Source: Actinomycetes bacterium (GTDB lineage: Bacteria > Actinomycetota > Actinomycetes > Actinomycetales > Beutenbergiaceae). Taken from it: a DNA stretch of 8,426 nucleotides. The position numbers were made by a program, and so were the translations under genes. Positions within the stretch are counted from its first letter, which is position 1. Each line of letters begins with the position of its first letter. Positions 1 through 5,410 of this stretch are shown in pieces. The stretch lies in the NCBI GenBank assembly GCA_021793935.1, contig JAJYRV010000072.1, positions 1 through 8,426 on the forward strand, written 5' to 3'. The notes under the pieces are model-generated. The model saw only the letters and a program-made list of their open reading frames with translations. It ran no database searches and was not told where the DNA came from.

Positions 1-70
1 CACCTGCGGTGAGAACATCGGCGATCGCGGTTCCCATATTCCCTTTGCCGAAGATTGTTGCCTTGGTCAT
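1..70 (-). CDS. NAD(P)-binding reductase, N-terminal fragment (F420-dependent NADP reductase-like)
   Basis: Only the first 23 codons are present, read leftward from an ATG at 68-70; the gene continues beyond the left edge. The peptide begins MTKATIFGKGNMGTAIADVL, which is a short strand followed by a Gly-rich GxGxMG turn and a helix. This is the classic start of a Rossmann dinucleotide-binding fold, and the wording matches the NADPH-dependent F420 reductase / NAD(P)-binding family most closely. An AAAGGA ribosome-binding site lies about 8 nt upstream of the ATG. The gene is divergent from marR and shares its operator region, so it is the likely main target of that regulator. The Rossmann start is clear; the exact enzyme (F420 reductase, pyrroline-5-carboxylate reductase-like or other) cannot be settled from 23 residues. 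Confidence 0.75.
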   Translation of the reverse strand, partial: MTKATIFGKGNMGTAIADVLTAG

Positions 71-130
71 ATCGCTGTCCTTTCTCGCGTCGACGTAGCG
101 ACGCCTGTGGAGATGATGTGCGCCCGAGAT

Positions 131-150
131 TCACTTTCCCAGACAAGTAA
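131..150. promoter_or_regulatory. Putative MarR operator, copy 1
   Basis: The 20-bp site TCACTTTCCCAGACAAGTAA is an imperfect palindrome: the left arm TCACTT pairs with the right arm AAGTAA at 5 of 6 positions. It matches copy 2 at 17 of 20 positions. It lies just downstream of the predicted -10 box of the leftward reductase gene, where a bound repressor would block transcription start. Its size and symmetry suit a MarR dimer, which usually binds palindromes of roughly 16-20 bp. Binding by the adjacent regulator is inferred. Confidence 0.6.
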
Positions 151-151
151 C

Positions 152-180
152 ATCATGCACGACCTTACTGTCCCAGTCAA
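152..180 (-). promoter_or_regulatory. Predicted promoter of the leftward reductase gene
   Basis: On the minus strand a -35-like TTGACT (175-180) is separated by 17 bp from a -10-like CATGAT (152-157). The match to the sigma-70 consensus is 5/6 and 4/6. Transcription would start near 145, giving a leader of about 75 nt before the ATG at 70. Both palindromic operators overlap this promoter: one covers the -35 box and the other the start point. The call rests on consensus matching only. Confidence 0.5.
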
Positions 181-184
181 GTAA
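165..184. promoter_or_regulatory. Putative MarR operator, copy 2
   Basis: The 20-bp site TTACTGTCCCAGTCAAGTAA has perfect outer arms TTACT and AGTAA. Its spacing from copy 1 is 34 bp start to start, slightly over three helical turns. It covers the predicted -35 box of the leftward gene and sits between about -38 and -19 relative to the predicted marR start. It could therefore repress both divergent genes. The repeat is seen directly; the regulator assignment is inferred from adjacency. Confidence 0.65.
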
Positions 185-190
185 TTCTGC

Positions 191-196
191 TAGGCT
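191..196 (+). promoter_or_regulatory. -10 element of marR; probably leaderless
   Basis: TAGGCT fits the actinobacterial TANNNT -10 pattern and ends 6 nt before the marR ATG at 203, so transcription would begin at or next to the start codon. No Shine-Dalgarno sequence precedes this ATG, which agrees with a leaderless mRNA. No clear -35 box is visible; the expected region is occupied by operator copy 2. Confidence 0.5.
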
Positions 197-202
197 GACG
201 CC

Positions 203-691
203 ATGAACGATGAATCAGTGCCGTGGTTGAACGCGTCTGAGGCCGCAGCGTGGGTGTCTTTGGTGACGATGTCTGAGTGGCTGCAGCCGGCGCTCGATAT
301 CCAGCTGCAGCGCGATGCCGGGATCACCCACTTCGAGTACGGAGTGCTCTCCACGCTGTCCGAGGCACCCGGGCGCAAGCTCCCACTTGCCCGACTCGCC
401 GCGCTCGCCAACAGCACGTACTCCCGGTTGTCCAAGGCGGTGAACCGCTTTGCCGAGCAGGGCTGGGTACAGCGTCAACCCGACCCCGAGGACGGGCGCA
501 CCACTCTGGCGATACTCACGGATCTGGGCATGGAGAAGGTCGTCGCCACTGCTCCGGGTCACGTTCGACGGGTACGGGAGCTGGTTTTCAACAACCTCTC
601 CACTGAAGAAGTCGAGCATCTGGGCAGCATTGCCAACAAGATCGCCACCGCTGTCGGGCCGCAAGGCGCGTGCGCATCAAAGCTGACCTAG
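203..691 (+). CDS. MarR-family transcriptional regulator
   Basis: A 162-residue protein of normal MarR length. The winged helix-turn-helix occupies about residues 45-108: a helix at 46-56, a second near 63-70, the recognition helix in STYSRLSKAVNRFAEQGW (71-88), then the beta wing with the family's DPEDGRT signature (94-100, Asp97 and Arg99). The flanking helices at the N- and C-termini would form the dimer interface. MarR proteins are dimeric cytoplasmic regulators, mostly repressors, released by phenolic or electrophilic ligands or by cysteine oxidation. The only cysteine is Cys157 near the C-terminus, outside the usual sensing position, so a small-molecule ligand seems more likely than thiol oxidation. 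The gene is divergent from a reductase gene, with two matching palindromes between them, and precedes an NmrA/QorB-like gene. Autorepression is likely. The ligand is unknown. Confidence 0.93.
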   Translation: MNDESVPWLNASEAAAWVSLVTMSEWLQPALDIQLQRDAGITHFEYGVLSTLSEAPGRKLPLARLAALANSTYSRLSKAVNRFAEQGWVQRQPDPEDGRTTLAILTDLGMEKVVATAPGHVRRVRELVFNNLSTEEVEHLGSIANKIATAVGPQGACASKLT

Positions 692-720
692 ACCAACACC
701 CACGGCAATTGATGCGCACG
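669..720. repeat. 12-bp perfect inverted repeat spanning the marR stop codon
   Basis: CGTGCGCATCAA at 669-680 is the exact reverse complement of TTGATGCGCACG at 709-720, with 28 nt between. The left arm lies in the last marR codons and the stop codon TAG (689-691) falls in the loop. In RNA this would be a strong 12-bp stem, but no T-run follows, so it is not a standard intrinsic terminator. It could be a T-tract-free terminator, an RNA-stability or attenuation element ahead of the downstream oxidoreductase gene, or a protein-binding site. The repeat is certain; the role is open. Confidence 0.7.
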
Positions 721-850
721 GGCAACCGACACTCCTCCCCCACGCTGAATTTTCCGAACTAGGCGACCCGCAGAGGCACAGACTTCGGCAGAACTCCTCT
801 CCATAAATGGCGACCCGATATGAACGCAAACCAAAAAGGTAAAGGGAATC

Positions 851-1714
851 ATGACAATCGCAATCACAGGAGCAACCGGACATCTCGGCGGAGAAATTAT
901 CGAGGAGTTGCTCCGACTTGGAACTTCCAGCAACAGCATCGTCCCCGTGATCCGGAACAAGGCGAAAGCAGCTACGTTCGCTCGCCGGGGAATGTCTCCC
1001 CGGATCGCGTCCTATGAAGACCATGGGGCACTACGAAACGCCTTCGACGGCGCGAGAGAGATGGTGCTCATCTCGTCACCCGTGCTCAACAACGCCATTC
1101 GAGTCCAACAGCTGCACAACGCCGTAACAGCTGCCCACTCCGTCGGCGTCAAGCACCTGATCTACATCGGACTAGCAGCCCCAGAAAAACAGGCGTTCGG
1201 CCTGGAAGAGGTCGAACTAGCCACCGAGTACCTGATTCGCGCCCTTGGAGTTCCGTTCACCTTCATACGCAACGGGGTCTACTTCGACGAGCTGCGAAGC
1301 GAATTGGAGATCGCCGCAAAAACCGGCGTACTGCCATCAGCCACCGGCAATCAGCCACTGAACTGGGCCCTCCGCCGAGACATGGCATGTGCCGTAGCAG
1401 CGGTTCTTCACCAAAAGGGCCACGAATGGAAAACTTACGAACTCACCGCAGCCCAGGCTTTCACCTACGACGATCTCGCCACCGCCTTGAGCCAAACCAC
1501 CGGCCGCCGCGTCACTCATCACCAAACCGACCCCGCCTCAGCTGTGCGCGCCCTGACCGACAGCGGCATGCCATCAGAACATGCCTCAACAATAGTGGAA
1601 GACTTTCAGACCCCCATCGCTCACAGGAAATTCACCGACCACAACGACACACTCACAGACTTCACCGGACGCCCGACCGACCCGGCCACTTCCATCCGTA
1701 CACTCTTTCGGTGA
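851..1714 (+). CDS. NmrA/QorB-like NAD(P)-dependent oxidoreductase
   Basis: A 287-residue protein, the usual length for atypical short-chain dehydrogenases of the NmrA / NAD(P)H:quinone oxidoreductase 2 (QorB) type. The N-terminus has the Gly-rich nucleotide motif GATGHLG (7-13). An Arg follows strand 2 (VIRNKAKA, Arg35), placed to contact the NADP 2'-phosphate. Further family-like stretches are ISSP (74-77), YIGLAAPEKQ (105-114), FTFIRNGVYFDEL (136-148) and the C-terminal FTGRPTDP (271-278). It lacks the YxxxK catalytic pair of classical SDRs, as do most NmrA/QorB members. Likely a cytoplasmic quinone or electrophile reductase, though some relatives only sense NADP. The start is supported by AAAGGG 4 nt upstream and an AAAAGGT a little further off. 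It follows marR by 159 bp, and base composition is less GC-rich than in the otsAB region. Substrate unknown. Confidence 0.87.
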   Translation: MTIAITGATGHLGGEIIEELLRLGTSSNSIVPVIRNKAKAATFARRGMSPRIASYEDHGALRNAFDGAREMVLISSPVLNNAIRVQQLHNAVTAAHSVGVKHLIYIGLAAPEKQAFGLEEVELATEYLIRALGVPFTFIRNGVYFDELRSELEIAAKTGVLPSATGNQPLNWALRRDMACAVAAVLHQKGHEWKTYELTAAQAFTYDDLATALSQTTGRRVTHHQTDPASAVRALTDSGMPSEHASTIVEDFQTPIAHRKFTDHNDTLTDFTGRPTDPATSIRTLFR

Positions 1715-2126
1715 GCACCGCCTGTCTGACGGAAAAAGGGCTTATTCTCGCTGTCAGGACCGAATATTGAACGTTGAGTTGCAGTCAAACCACACGAAAC
1801 ACGAGCAGAGCTCCGTCGGCGTTTCAACTTCAGTCTTCGGCTGCGCACTCACAACGACTGTTGTGGGAACCAAGGGCCGGCGGCGTTCGCCACTGTGGGC
1901 ACGAGCAGACACGCCCACACCGATCGCCGACCGTGCGCCTGTGGTCTGACGCACCCTAGAAGCTCGTGCGCGGACCGCGTGGATCGTTGCTCCTCAAAAG
2001 GCGACCTCGCGCACTGATTGCCGTGAGCCGCACCCAGGAAGATATAGCTTCTATTCACTGCTCGGCCTCAACGCCGGCAAACGTGCGATACACGGGAGAG
2101 CAGCCACACGCATCGCGGTTCCACGG
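1715..2126. other. 412-bp region without a credible gene; three short hairpins
   Basis: Short open frames occur on both strands, but none has a ribosome-binding site, a recognisable motif or a convincing codon pattern. It lies between the end of the plus-strand oxidoreductase gene and the 3' end of the minus-strand tRNA, so it is a convergent intergenic region. It holds successive inverted repeats: 1848-1867 (CTCACAAC / GTTGTGGG around GACT, 8 pairs with one G-U in the plus-strand RNA), 1894-1919 (TGTGGGC / GCCCACA, 12-nt loop) and 1933-1954 (GTGCG / CGCAC). None is followed by a T-run. They may act as terminators or be the debris of lost genes; I see no transposase remnant. Confidence 0.5.
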
Positions 2127-2199
2127 AGCCACCTGCGAGACTCGAACTCGCGACCTACTGTTTACAAGACAGTTGCTCTACCAACTGAGCTAAGGTGGC
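2127..2199 (-). tRNA. tRNA-Thr, anticodon UGU
   Basis: The minus strand folds into a complete cloverleaf of 73 nt. The acceptor arms GCCACCT (5' end at 2199) and AGGTGGC pair fully. The D arm is GCTC / GAGC around AGTTGGTA, the anticodon arm ACTGT / ACAGT around the loop CTTGTAA, the variable loop AGGTC, and the T arm GCGAG / CTCGC around TTCGAGT. The anticodon TGT reads ACA and other Thr codons. The discriminator base is U and the 3' CCA is not encoded, so it must be added after transcription. The tRNA lies 91 bp downstream of the DsbA-like gene on the same strand. No strong promoter is visible directly upstream; CACAAT (minus strand, 2255-2260) is a weak -10 candidate, so read-through from the upstream gene is possible. 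Confidence 0.96.
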
Positions 2200-2263
2200 G
2201 GTCCCGGACTCTCACCGGGCCAGCGGGCGGGTCACCCGGACCTGCCCACTGGGTATTGTGCCA

Positions 2264-2288
2264 GAGGTTCGGCGCTGAGGAGAACCTC
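2264..2288 (-). terminator. Hairpin just after the dsbA-like stop codon, possible terminator
   Basis: GAGGTTC (2264-2270) and GAACCTC (2282-2288) form a perfect 7-bp stem with an 11-nt loop. It begins 2 nt past the stop codon of the minus-strand DsbA-like gene. No U-run follows, so it would be a T-tract-free terminator as often proposed for actinobacteria, or an RNA 3'-end stabiliser. Confidence 0.4.
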
Positions 2289-2290
2289 GC

Positions 2291-3061
2291 TCAGCCGCCG
2301 ACCCGTTCGGTCAGCGCACCGGGAACGGTCCAGTCGAAGGAGTCATCGACCTTGCCGTCGAACGCGACCGATGGGGTCGCCTTCATGCCGTCCCGTTGCG
2401 CCTGCTGGCGGGCGGTGTCGACCCATTCGATGTATGCGCCGTCGGAGAATTTCGCCGTGACGTCCCCGCTGACCCCGACCGATTCAGCGATCTCGCCGAT
2501 CTCGTCATCGGTGTAGCCTTCGGCGCCGGGCTGGTTGGCGAACAGCGCCTCCATGAATTCAAGGGCGTGTTCGGGGGAGTTCTCGACGACCTCGACGAAC
2601 GCGTTCGCCGCGCGCGTGGAATAGCCGGTGAGATCGCCGGAGCTGTCGAGAATGTTCACGGGGTGGTACACGATCGTTGCCGTGCCGCTCTCCGCGAGCT
2701 CCCGGATCTCATCCGCGTTCGCCTCGTCGAATGCCGCGCAGGCGGGGCACAAGAAGTCCGCGTACACCCCGATCACCGGGGCGTCGTCGTTCTCCACCCC
2801 CGCCGCGGCATCGGGGCCGCCGAACGGGATTCCGCCATGTAGATCGGCGCTCGCCGGCGTCGCGCCGTCGAAATCGCTGAGGACGGTCTTCTGCGATTCC
2901 TTCACGAGCATGTATCCCACGCCCACGAGGGCGATCACGACGACGGCGATCACTCCGATGAGGATGTTTCGGGTCCGGTTATCGCTCGCCGCTTGTTTGG
3001 CCGCGATCCGCTCGGCTTCCTTCCGGGCAGTCTCGCGCCGATTGTTGTTCTTTTTAGACAT
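2291..3061 (-). CDS. Membrane-anchored DsbA-like thiol oxidoreductase
   Basis: A 256-residue protein. The layout is a basic, Asn/Lys/Arg-rich cytoplasmic head (1-31), one membrane span (about 33-53, ILIGVIAVVVIALVGVGYML), an extracytoplasmic linker, and a thioredoxin-fold domain of the DsbA / Thioredoxin_4 type (about 90-250). The active site CPAC is at 105-108 after the strand VIGVYADFL. The cis-proline loop is at Thr229-Pro230 in GMKATPSVAF. These features indicate a thiol oxidase that forms or rearranges disulfides in exported proteins. The head and single anchor are typical of actinobacterial members, where the domain is tethered rather than free. The ATG at 3061 gives the expected head; an AGAAAG lies roughly 10 nt upstream and is only a modest ribosome-binding site. 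It is the last protein gene of a leftward group with a small membrane protein and a Ser/Thr kinase. No VKOR or DsbB partner is visible here. Confidence 0.9.
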   Translation of the reverse strand: MSKKNNNRRETARKEAERIAAKQAASDNRTRNILIGVIAVVVIALVGVGYMLVKESQKTVLSDFDGATPASADLHGGIPFGGPDAAAGVENDDAPVIGVYADFLCPACAAFDEANADEIRELAESGTATIVYHPVNILDSSGDLTGYSTRAANAFVEVVENSPEHALEFMEALFANQPGAEGYTDDEIGEIAESVGVSGDVTAKFSDGAYIEWVDTARQQAQRDGMKATPSVAFDGKVDDSFDWTVPGALTERVGG

Positions 3062-3103
3062 TACAGATGCTTTCTAAGTTCCGGGGAAATGGCGTTCGTT
3101 TAT

Positions 3104-3128
3104 GCAGCGCACGGATTCACAGCGCTGC
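3104..3128 (-). repeat. 7-bp inverted repeat spanning the stop codon of the small membrane protein gene
   Basis: GCAGCGC (3104-3110) and GCGCTGC (3122-3128) are perfect reverse complements around an 11-nt loop that contains the TGA stop of the upstream gene. In the minus-strand transcript it would lie between the small membrane protein gene and the DsbA-like gene, and could act as a partial terminator or processing site that uncouples their expression. No U-run follows. Confidence 0.45.
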
Positions 3129-3599
3129 GGCCACCCAGGGCGGCCCCCGCCGCCACGGTACCCAGATGCTGACACGGTGCCCGAAGGGCTGCGCGGCGGG
3201 AACCGGGGAGAGCCGGATATTCAACGGGCTCTTCGCCGTCGGCACTAGCGGCGCGATGAGCCGGGCGACCGCTTCGGCGAACCGGTGCACCCACTCCGCG
3301 GCCTGCGTTCCTAACGCTGCCACGAGCACGTGAATGAGGGTGGTGATGATCGCGGCGGCGAGGAGGAGGGCCATCGCGGAGTCGACGGCCTCTGGGAGAC
3401 CGACCGTTGCCGACGGGCAGGACGGCACCGCGCGCATCATCGCCCCGTGCGTCGCGAGGAAACCCACGACCCCGTGCGCGCGGACGCAACCGCCGATCCC
3501 GGCCCCGCTGGCGAGCGCGTAGGCGGTCACGGGCCACGCCGCTGCGCCGGCGGCGATGAGCGCCCCGGGGCGGGAAAGGAAGCGCGGCACGGTTTTCAC
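3117..3599 (-). CDS. Small two-span membrane protein of unknown function
   Basis: I do not recognise a family. The GTG at 3597-3599 is chosen because it lies 4 nt after the kinase stop codon in another frame, with a GGAG about 13 nt upstream. The open frame does extend further into the kinase gene, but that part is Ser/Pro/Arg-rich shadow sequence. The protein has 160 residues: a basic start (MKTVPRFLSRPG), a first hydrophobic segment at about 11-30, a loop holding Cys38 and Cys61, a second clear membrane span at about 73-97, and a C-terminal tail with several Arg and Trp. The positive-inside rule puts both ends in the cytoplasm and the Cys-bearing loop outside. It sits between a Ser/Thr kinase and a DsbA-like protein on the same strand, so it is probably co-transcribed with the kinase. 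That placement suggests a membrane-associated role but proves nothing. Confidence 0.65.
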   Translation of the reverse strand: MKTVPRFLSRPGALIAAGAAAWPVTAYALASGAGIGGCVRAHGVVGFLATHGAMMRAVPSCPSATVGLPEAVDSAMALLLAAAIITTLIHVLVAALGTQAAEWVHRFAEAVARLIAPLVPTAKSPLNIRLSPVPAAQPFGHRVSIWVPWRRGPPWVAAAL

Positions 3600-3603
3600 C
3601 CCG

Positions 3604-5214
3604 TTAGGATACTCCGGAAAAATCGACGCTGGGCGGTTCCGGTAACGGGGCCCACGTGAGGGAACCATCGGCGAGGGCGAGCATGGCGACGACGAGGATC
3701 CCTGCGATGACGAGCCACACACCGGTGGCTCTGGCTCCGCCGACGCCGAGGATCATTCGGGTCCCTTCCCGGGAGTAGGAGGAGGGCGGCAGCCACCAGA
3801 ACACGAAGGTCACTAACGCGAGCGCGGCCGGCCCGGCGAGGAACGCGTCGGCTTGGGATACGAGGATCCAGCCCACTGCGCCAAGGAACACGCCGAGGAG
3901 GAGACCGGGCACCGACCGAAGTGCACCCAGGAGCACATGGATCGGGCTCGTGAGCAACAGCAGCACGACATCGCGGCGCCGCCGCCCGTACCAGTTGCGC
4001 CGTTTGCGCAGCTCCCGGCCCGCGGAACCGATCGTGGCGGTGAGGAGCACCCCGGCGACGAACGCCACGAGAGCCGCCCCGGGCCACACCAATCCGATCG
4101 ACACCAGGGCGACCCAGAGCCCGAACGTTGCCAGCGTGCGCGGCCGGGGCGGGCGCACGGACATCGCGGGCGGCTGGGCGGGCAGGTCCGGCCACGCCTC
4201 GACCACGCTCTGCCGGGCCGGGTCCTGGGGGCCGAGTCCGGGGGGCGGCGGGTGACTGCCCGGTGGATACACGGGCGGGCGGGCGGGGGCTGCCCCCGGC
4301 ATCGCCGTTGTCGGGGGCAACGCCGGGTGCCGCGCGGGCGCGGGCGGCGATGGCGAGGCCGGCGGAGCCGACGGCGCGGGGGCGGGCAGCTCCAGCACGG
4401 GCACCGGCGAGCCACTCGCGACGGCGCTGAGGACGTCAATGACCTGCGCGGGTGCGATCCGCGCCTCCGGTTTCGGCGCGAGGGCGTAGGTGAGGGCGGC
4501 CGCGACCGGCTCCGGTACTCCCTCGACGTCGACCCGGCCCGCTTCGGCGCGGGTGAGCACCGCCGTGAGCGGACCCGATCCGAACGGCGGGCGGCCGGTC
4601 GCGGCGAAGACGAGGAGGGCGGCCCAGCCCCACCAGTCACCGAGTTCGTCCGGGGCGGCCCCGCTGAGCACGACGGGATCGACGTAGCCGGGAGTCCCAG
4701 TGACGAGGCCGGTGCGGGTGAGCCGGGTGTCATCGAGGATCTGGGAGATCCCGAAATCGATGAGGACGGGGCCTGAATCGGTGAGCATGACATTGCCCGG
4801 CTTCAGGTCCCGGTGGACCACGCCGACGTTGTGGATCGAGGTGAGCGCCGCGGCGAGCCCCGTGGCGAGGCTCGCGAGTTCGACCTCGTCGAGCGGGCCG
4901 TGTTGGGCAACGGAATCGGCGAGATCCTGCCCCTCGATGAGTTCGGTGACGATGAACGCCTGCGGCGCGTCGAGTTCGGCGTCGAGAACCTGAGCCACCT
5001 GGGCGCCCTTGACCCGGTGCAGGGTCGCCACCTCGCGGCGCAGGCGCGTGCGAACGTCGTAATCACCGGCGAGCCCGGGATGCAGGACCTTGATGGCGAC
5101 CTTGCGTTCCTCGGCGTCGACCCCGGAGTAAACGGTGCCCATGCCCCCCGATCCGAGGATGTCGAGGATCGAGTAACCGGGGATGTCCGGTAGCGGAGCA
5201 GGCTGGGCATTCAT
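3604..5214 (-). CDS. Membrane-anchored serine/threonine protein kinase
   Basis: A 536-residue bacterial Hanks-type kinase. The kinase domain spans about 14-265: glycine loop [11 protein letters not shown] (21-31), ATP-anchoring Lys42 in VAIK, catalytic loop HRDLKPGN (134-141, Asp136), DFG at 153-155, and an activation segment with several Thr ending in GTPGYVDP (173-180). A Pro/Ala-rich linker (about 268-358) leads to a C-terminal membrane part with four or more hydrophobic segments (about 363-395, 415-455, 459-475, 497-515). There are no PASTA repeats, so it is not a PknB-type cell-wall sensor. Where most kinases have APE or SPE, it has DPV, and subdomain IX reads [10 protein letters not shown]. 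The ATG at 5212-5214 is preferred because it gives a compact start just before the kinase fold; an in-frame GTG 30 codons upstream adds unlikely sequence through the promoter region. It leads the leftward gene group and is divergent from otsA. Targets unknown. Confidence 0.92.
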   Translation of the reverse strand: MNAQPAPLPDIPGYSILDILGSGGMGTVYSGVDAEERKVAIKVLHPGLAGDYDVRTRLRREVATLHRVKGAQVAQVLDAELDAPQAFIVTELIEGQDLADSVAQHGPLDEVELASLATGLAAALTSIHNVGVVHRDLKPGNVMLTDSGPVLIDFGISQILDDTRLTRTGLVTGTPGYVDPVVLSGAAPDELGDWWGWAALLVFAATGRPPFGSGPLTAVLTRAEAGRVDVEGVPEPVAAALTYALAPKPEARIAPAQVIDVLSAVASGSPVPVLELPAPAPSAPPASPSPPAPARHPALPPTTAMPGAAPARPPVYPPGSHPPPPGLGPQDPARQSVVEAWPDLPAQPPAMSVRPPRPRTLATFGLWVALVSIGLVWPGAALVAFVAGVLLTATIGSAGRELRKRRNWYGRRRRDVVLLLLTSPIHVLLGALRSVPGLLLGVFLGAVGWILVSQADAFLAGPAALALVTFVFWWLPPSSYSREGTRMILGVGGARATGVWLVIAGILVVAMLALADGSLTWAPLPEPPSVDFSGVS

Positions 5215-5410
5215 CGCCTCTAACGGTACCGCTTCGGCCCCTGCCCGCGCGCGGATGAGCGGGAAGTTCCACAAGTTGCCCACACCGTTTTCAAACCTTT
5301 TCACACCCGCGATTGAAGCTCATTGCCCGGCGCTGGCAGGGCCTTTAGACGCGCCGGAACGAGGCGATCATTCCTCACGCGGAAATCCCCCGGGCGCTAT
5401 GGTGAGCCGT
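5215..5410. promoter_or_regulatory. Divergent promoter region between the kinase gene and otsA
   Basis: This gap holds both promoters. On the minus strand TACCGT (5223-5228) fits the TANNNT -10 pattern and ends 8 nt before the kinase ATG. On the plus strand TATGGT (5398-5403) ends 7 nt before the preferred otsA ATG. No good -35 box is visible for either. An AT-richer patch at 5287-5307 holds an imperfect direct repeat with about one helical turn spacing: GTTTTCAAACC (5287-5297) and CTTTTCACACC (5297-5307), matching at 9 of 11 positions. That would suit a regulator binding on one face, but no regulator is identified. Confidence 0.45.

Noticed and set aside
692..850. Possible third MarR operator or clear promoter before the NmrA/QorB-like gene
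   Set aside because: No sequence resembling the 20-bp palindromes is present, and -10-like strings (near 802-824) have no partner -35 box.
1715..1760. Intrinsic terminator after the NmrA/QorB-like gene
   Set aside because: The CTGAC / GTCAG pairing around 1730-1757 is only 5 bp with a long loop, and the run of A lies inside the loop rather than a T-run after a stem.
1966..2193. 75-residue plus-strand open frame reaching into the tRNA
   Set aside because: It reads antisense through a complete tRNA-Thr gene and has no ribosome-binding site or motif.
3600..3722. Upstream extension of the small membrane protein to an ATG at 3722
   Set aside because: The added 41 residues overlap the kinase 3' end in another frame and are Ser/Pro/Arg-rich; the GTG 4 nt after the kinase stop is a more natural start.
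3813..4793. Long alternative frames on both strands within the kinase gene
   Set aside because: They are Arg/Pro/Ser-rich, typical frame shadows of GC-rich coding sequence, and the kinase frame carries every expected motif.
5215..5304. Longer kinase start 30 codons upstream
   Set aside because: The extra segment runs through the predicted -10 box and the phased repeat, lacks a ribosome-binding site and adds nothing to the kinase fold.
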